Below are positions 14,584 through 15,058 of a stretch of DNA of 15,058 nt, one piece after another. How positions within the stretch are numbered: position 1 is the first letter of the stretch; each line of letters begins with the position of its first letter. Origin of the DNA: Pseudomonadota bacterium (GTDB lineage Bacteria; Pseudomonadota; Gammaproteobacteria; Xanthomonadales; Xanthomonadaceae). The notes below the pieces were generated by a model. It saw only the letters and a program-made list of their open reading frames with translations, was not told the origin of the DNA and made no database searches. Location: positions 1 through 15,058 of the forward strand of contig JAEWFT010000003.1 of assembly GCA_023388715.1 (NCBI GenBank). Reading direction: 5' to 3'. A program made the translations under genes and the position numbers.

Positions 14584-15058
14584 GCCGCCCCTCGCGCAAC
14601 GGGCAGGTCCAGTTGCGGAAGCCATGCATCGCTGGCGGCGTCGGCGGACAGCACCAGCGGGCGCACGCCGTGGCGCTGCAGCAGTGCCTCGCTGGCCGCC
14701 CGCCGCGCGGCGAAGGCGTCGTGCCAGCGCCCCCGCACCGCCTGCGCGTCCAGCCCCAGCAGCACGCGCGCACCGTCTCCCAGACGGAACGGCAGCGACG
14801 CCCGTGGCGGTTCGGTTTCCAGTGGATCCACCAGCAGCAGCACGGTGACGTCGTTGTGCAGCGCCAGCGCCGGCCAGATCCGCTCCGGAAGCGTCGCCAC
14901 GCTCCCCGGATCCGCCAGCACCAGCAGCCGCGAGCCCGGCCGCAGCAGGCGGCGCGCGTGGTCCAGCGCCACGCCCAGGCCTGCATCATCGGTCGGCGGT
15001 TCGGCGTACCAGCGCGCCAGCGCATCCAGCACCCGCAGCGCGCCCCGCGGCCCGGAGG
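14580..15058 (-). CDS. DUF58 domain protein, partial (C-terminal part; 5' end beyond right edge)
   Basis: The frame is open to the right edge, so about 159 C-terminal residues are visible. An internal GTG at 15032 is not taken as the start because in-frame coding sequence (SGPRGALRVLDALA) continues upstream to the edge. Recognisable DUF58 features are the VWA-like second half: LLRPGSRLLVLADPGS, then HNDVTVLLLVDPLE, with the strand-helix alternation of this fold and a C-terminal segment describing RHGVRPLVLSAD. The diagnostic RxYxxGD-type region and any metal site would be in the missing N-terminal half. It is the most upstream bat-operon gene in the window; a MoxR-family AAA ATPase is expected next beyond the edge, by comparison with other bat operons. 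Its stop overlaps the DUF4381 start. Confidence 0.85.
   Translation of the reverse strand, partial: SGPRGALRVLDALARWYAEPPTDDAGLGVALDHARRLLRPGSRLLVLADPGSVATLPERIWPALALHNDVTVLLLVDPLETEPPRASLPFRLGDGARVLLGLDAQAVRGRWHDAFAARRAASEALLQRHGVRPLVLSADAASDAWLPQLDLPVARGAA

Overview
The window is a GC-rich, almost fully coding piece of a bacterial chromosome. GC-biased third positions make long spurious open frames run antisense to nearly every gene. Gene content points to a gammaproteobacterium, most likely Lysobacteraceae/Xanthomonadaceae. The grounds are the DUF58-DUF4381-BatA-BatB/C-BatD order, a BigR-like regulator with a sulfur dioxygenase and a TauE-type exporter, and a class I transketolase. The taxon is an inference from protein character only.

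Left half, 1-6327: a sulfide/persulfide detoxification island built around one divergent promoter region (about 3882-3970), the only AT-rich spot in the window. Rightward (+) run a free-standing rhodanese, an ArsR-family repressor with the BigR/SqrR cysteine pair, an ETHE1/Blh-type persulfide (sulfur) dioxygenase and a TauE/SafE-type anion exporter. Leftward (-) run a sulfide:quinone oxidoreductase with all three conserved cysteines, a YgaP-type two-helix membrane protein (DUF2892), a lipoprotein RND adaptor and an RND permease cut by the left edge. The implied chemistry is sulfide to persulfide (SQR), persulfide to sulfite (dioxygenase), sulfur transfer by rhodanese, and sulfite or a related anion leaving through TauE/SafE. 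The repressor is expected to sense persulfide and control both arms. The unusual part is a tripartite RND pump in what looks like the same transcript as SQR.

Middle, 6344-9685: transketolase (tkt) and a dicarboxylate/amino-acid:cation symporter, both on the minus strand. tkt converges on the exporter gene with 16 bases between stop codons.

Right half, 9733-15058: a bat-type operon on the minus strand, read from the right edge: DUF58 protein (5' end outside the window), DUF4381 protein, BatA (von Willebrand A domain with intact metal site), a BatB-BatC fusion (VWA with degenerate metal site plus TPR) and BatD. Every junction is a 4-base ATGA stop/start overlap, so the five proteins are probably translationally coupled parts of one envelope complex. 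No tRNA, rRNA, CRISPR array, insertion sequence or phage gene was seen. No stretch over 300 bases lacks a gene.
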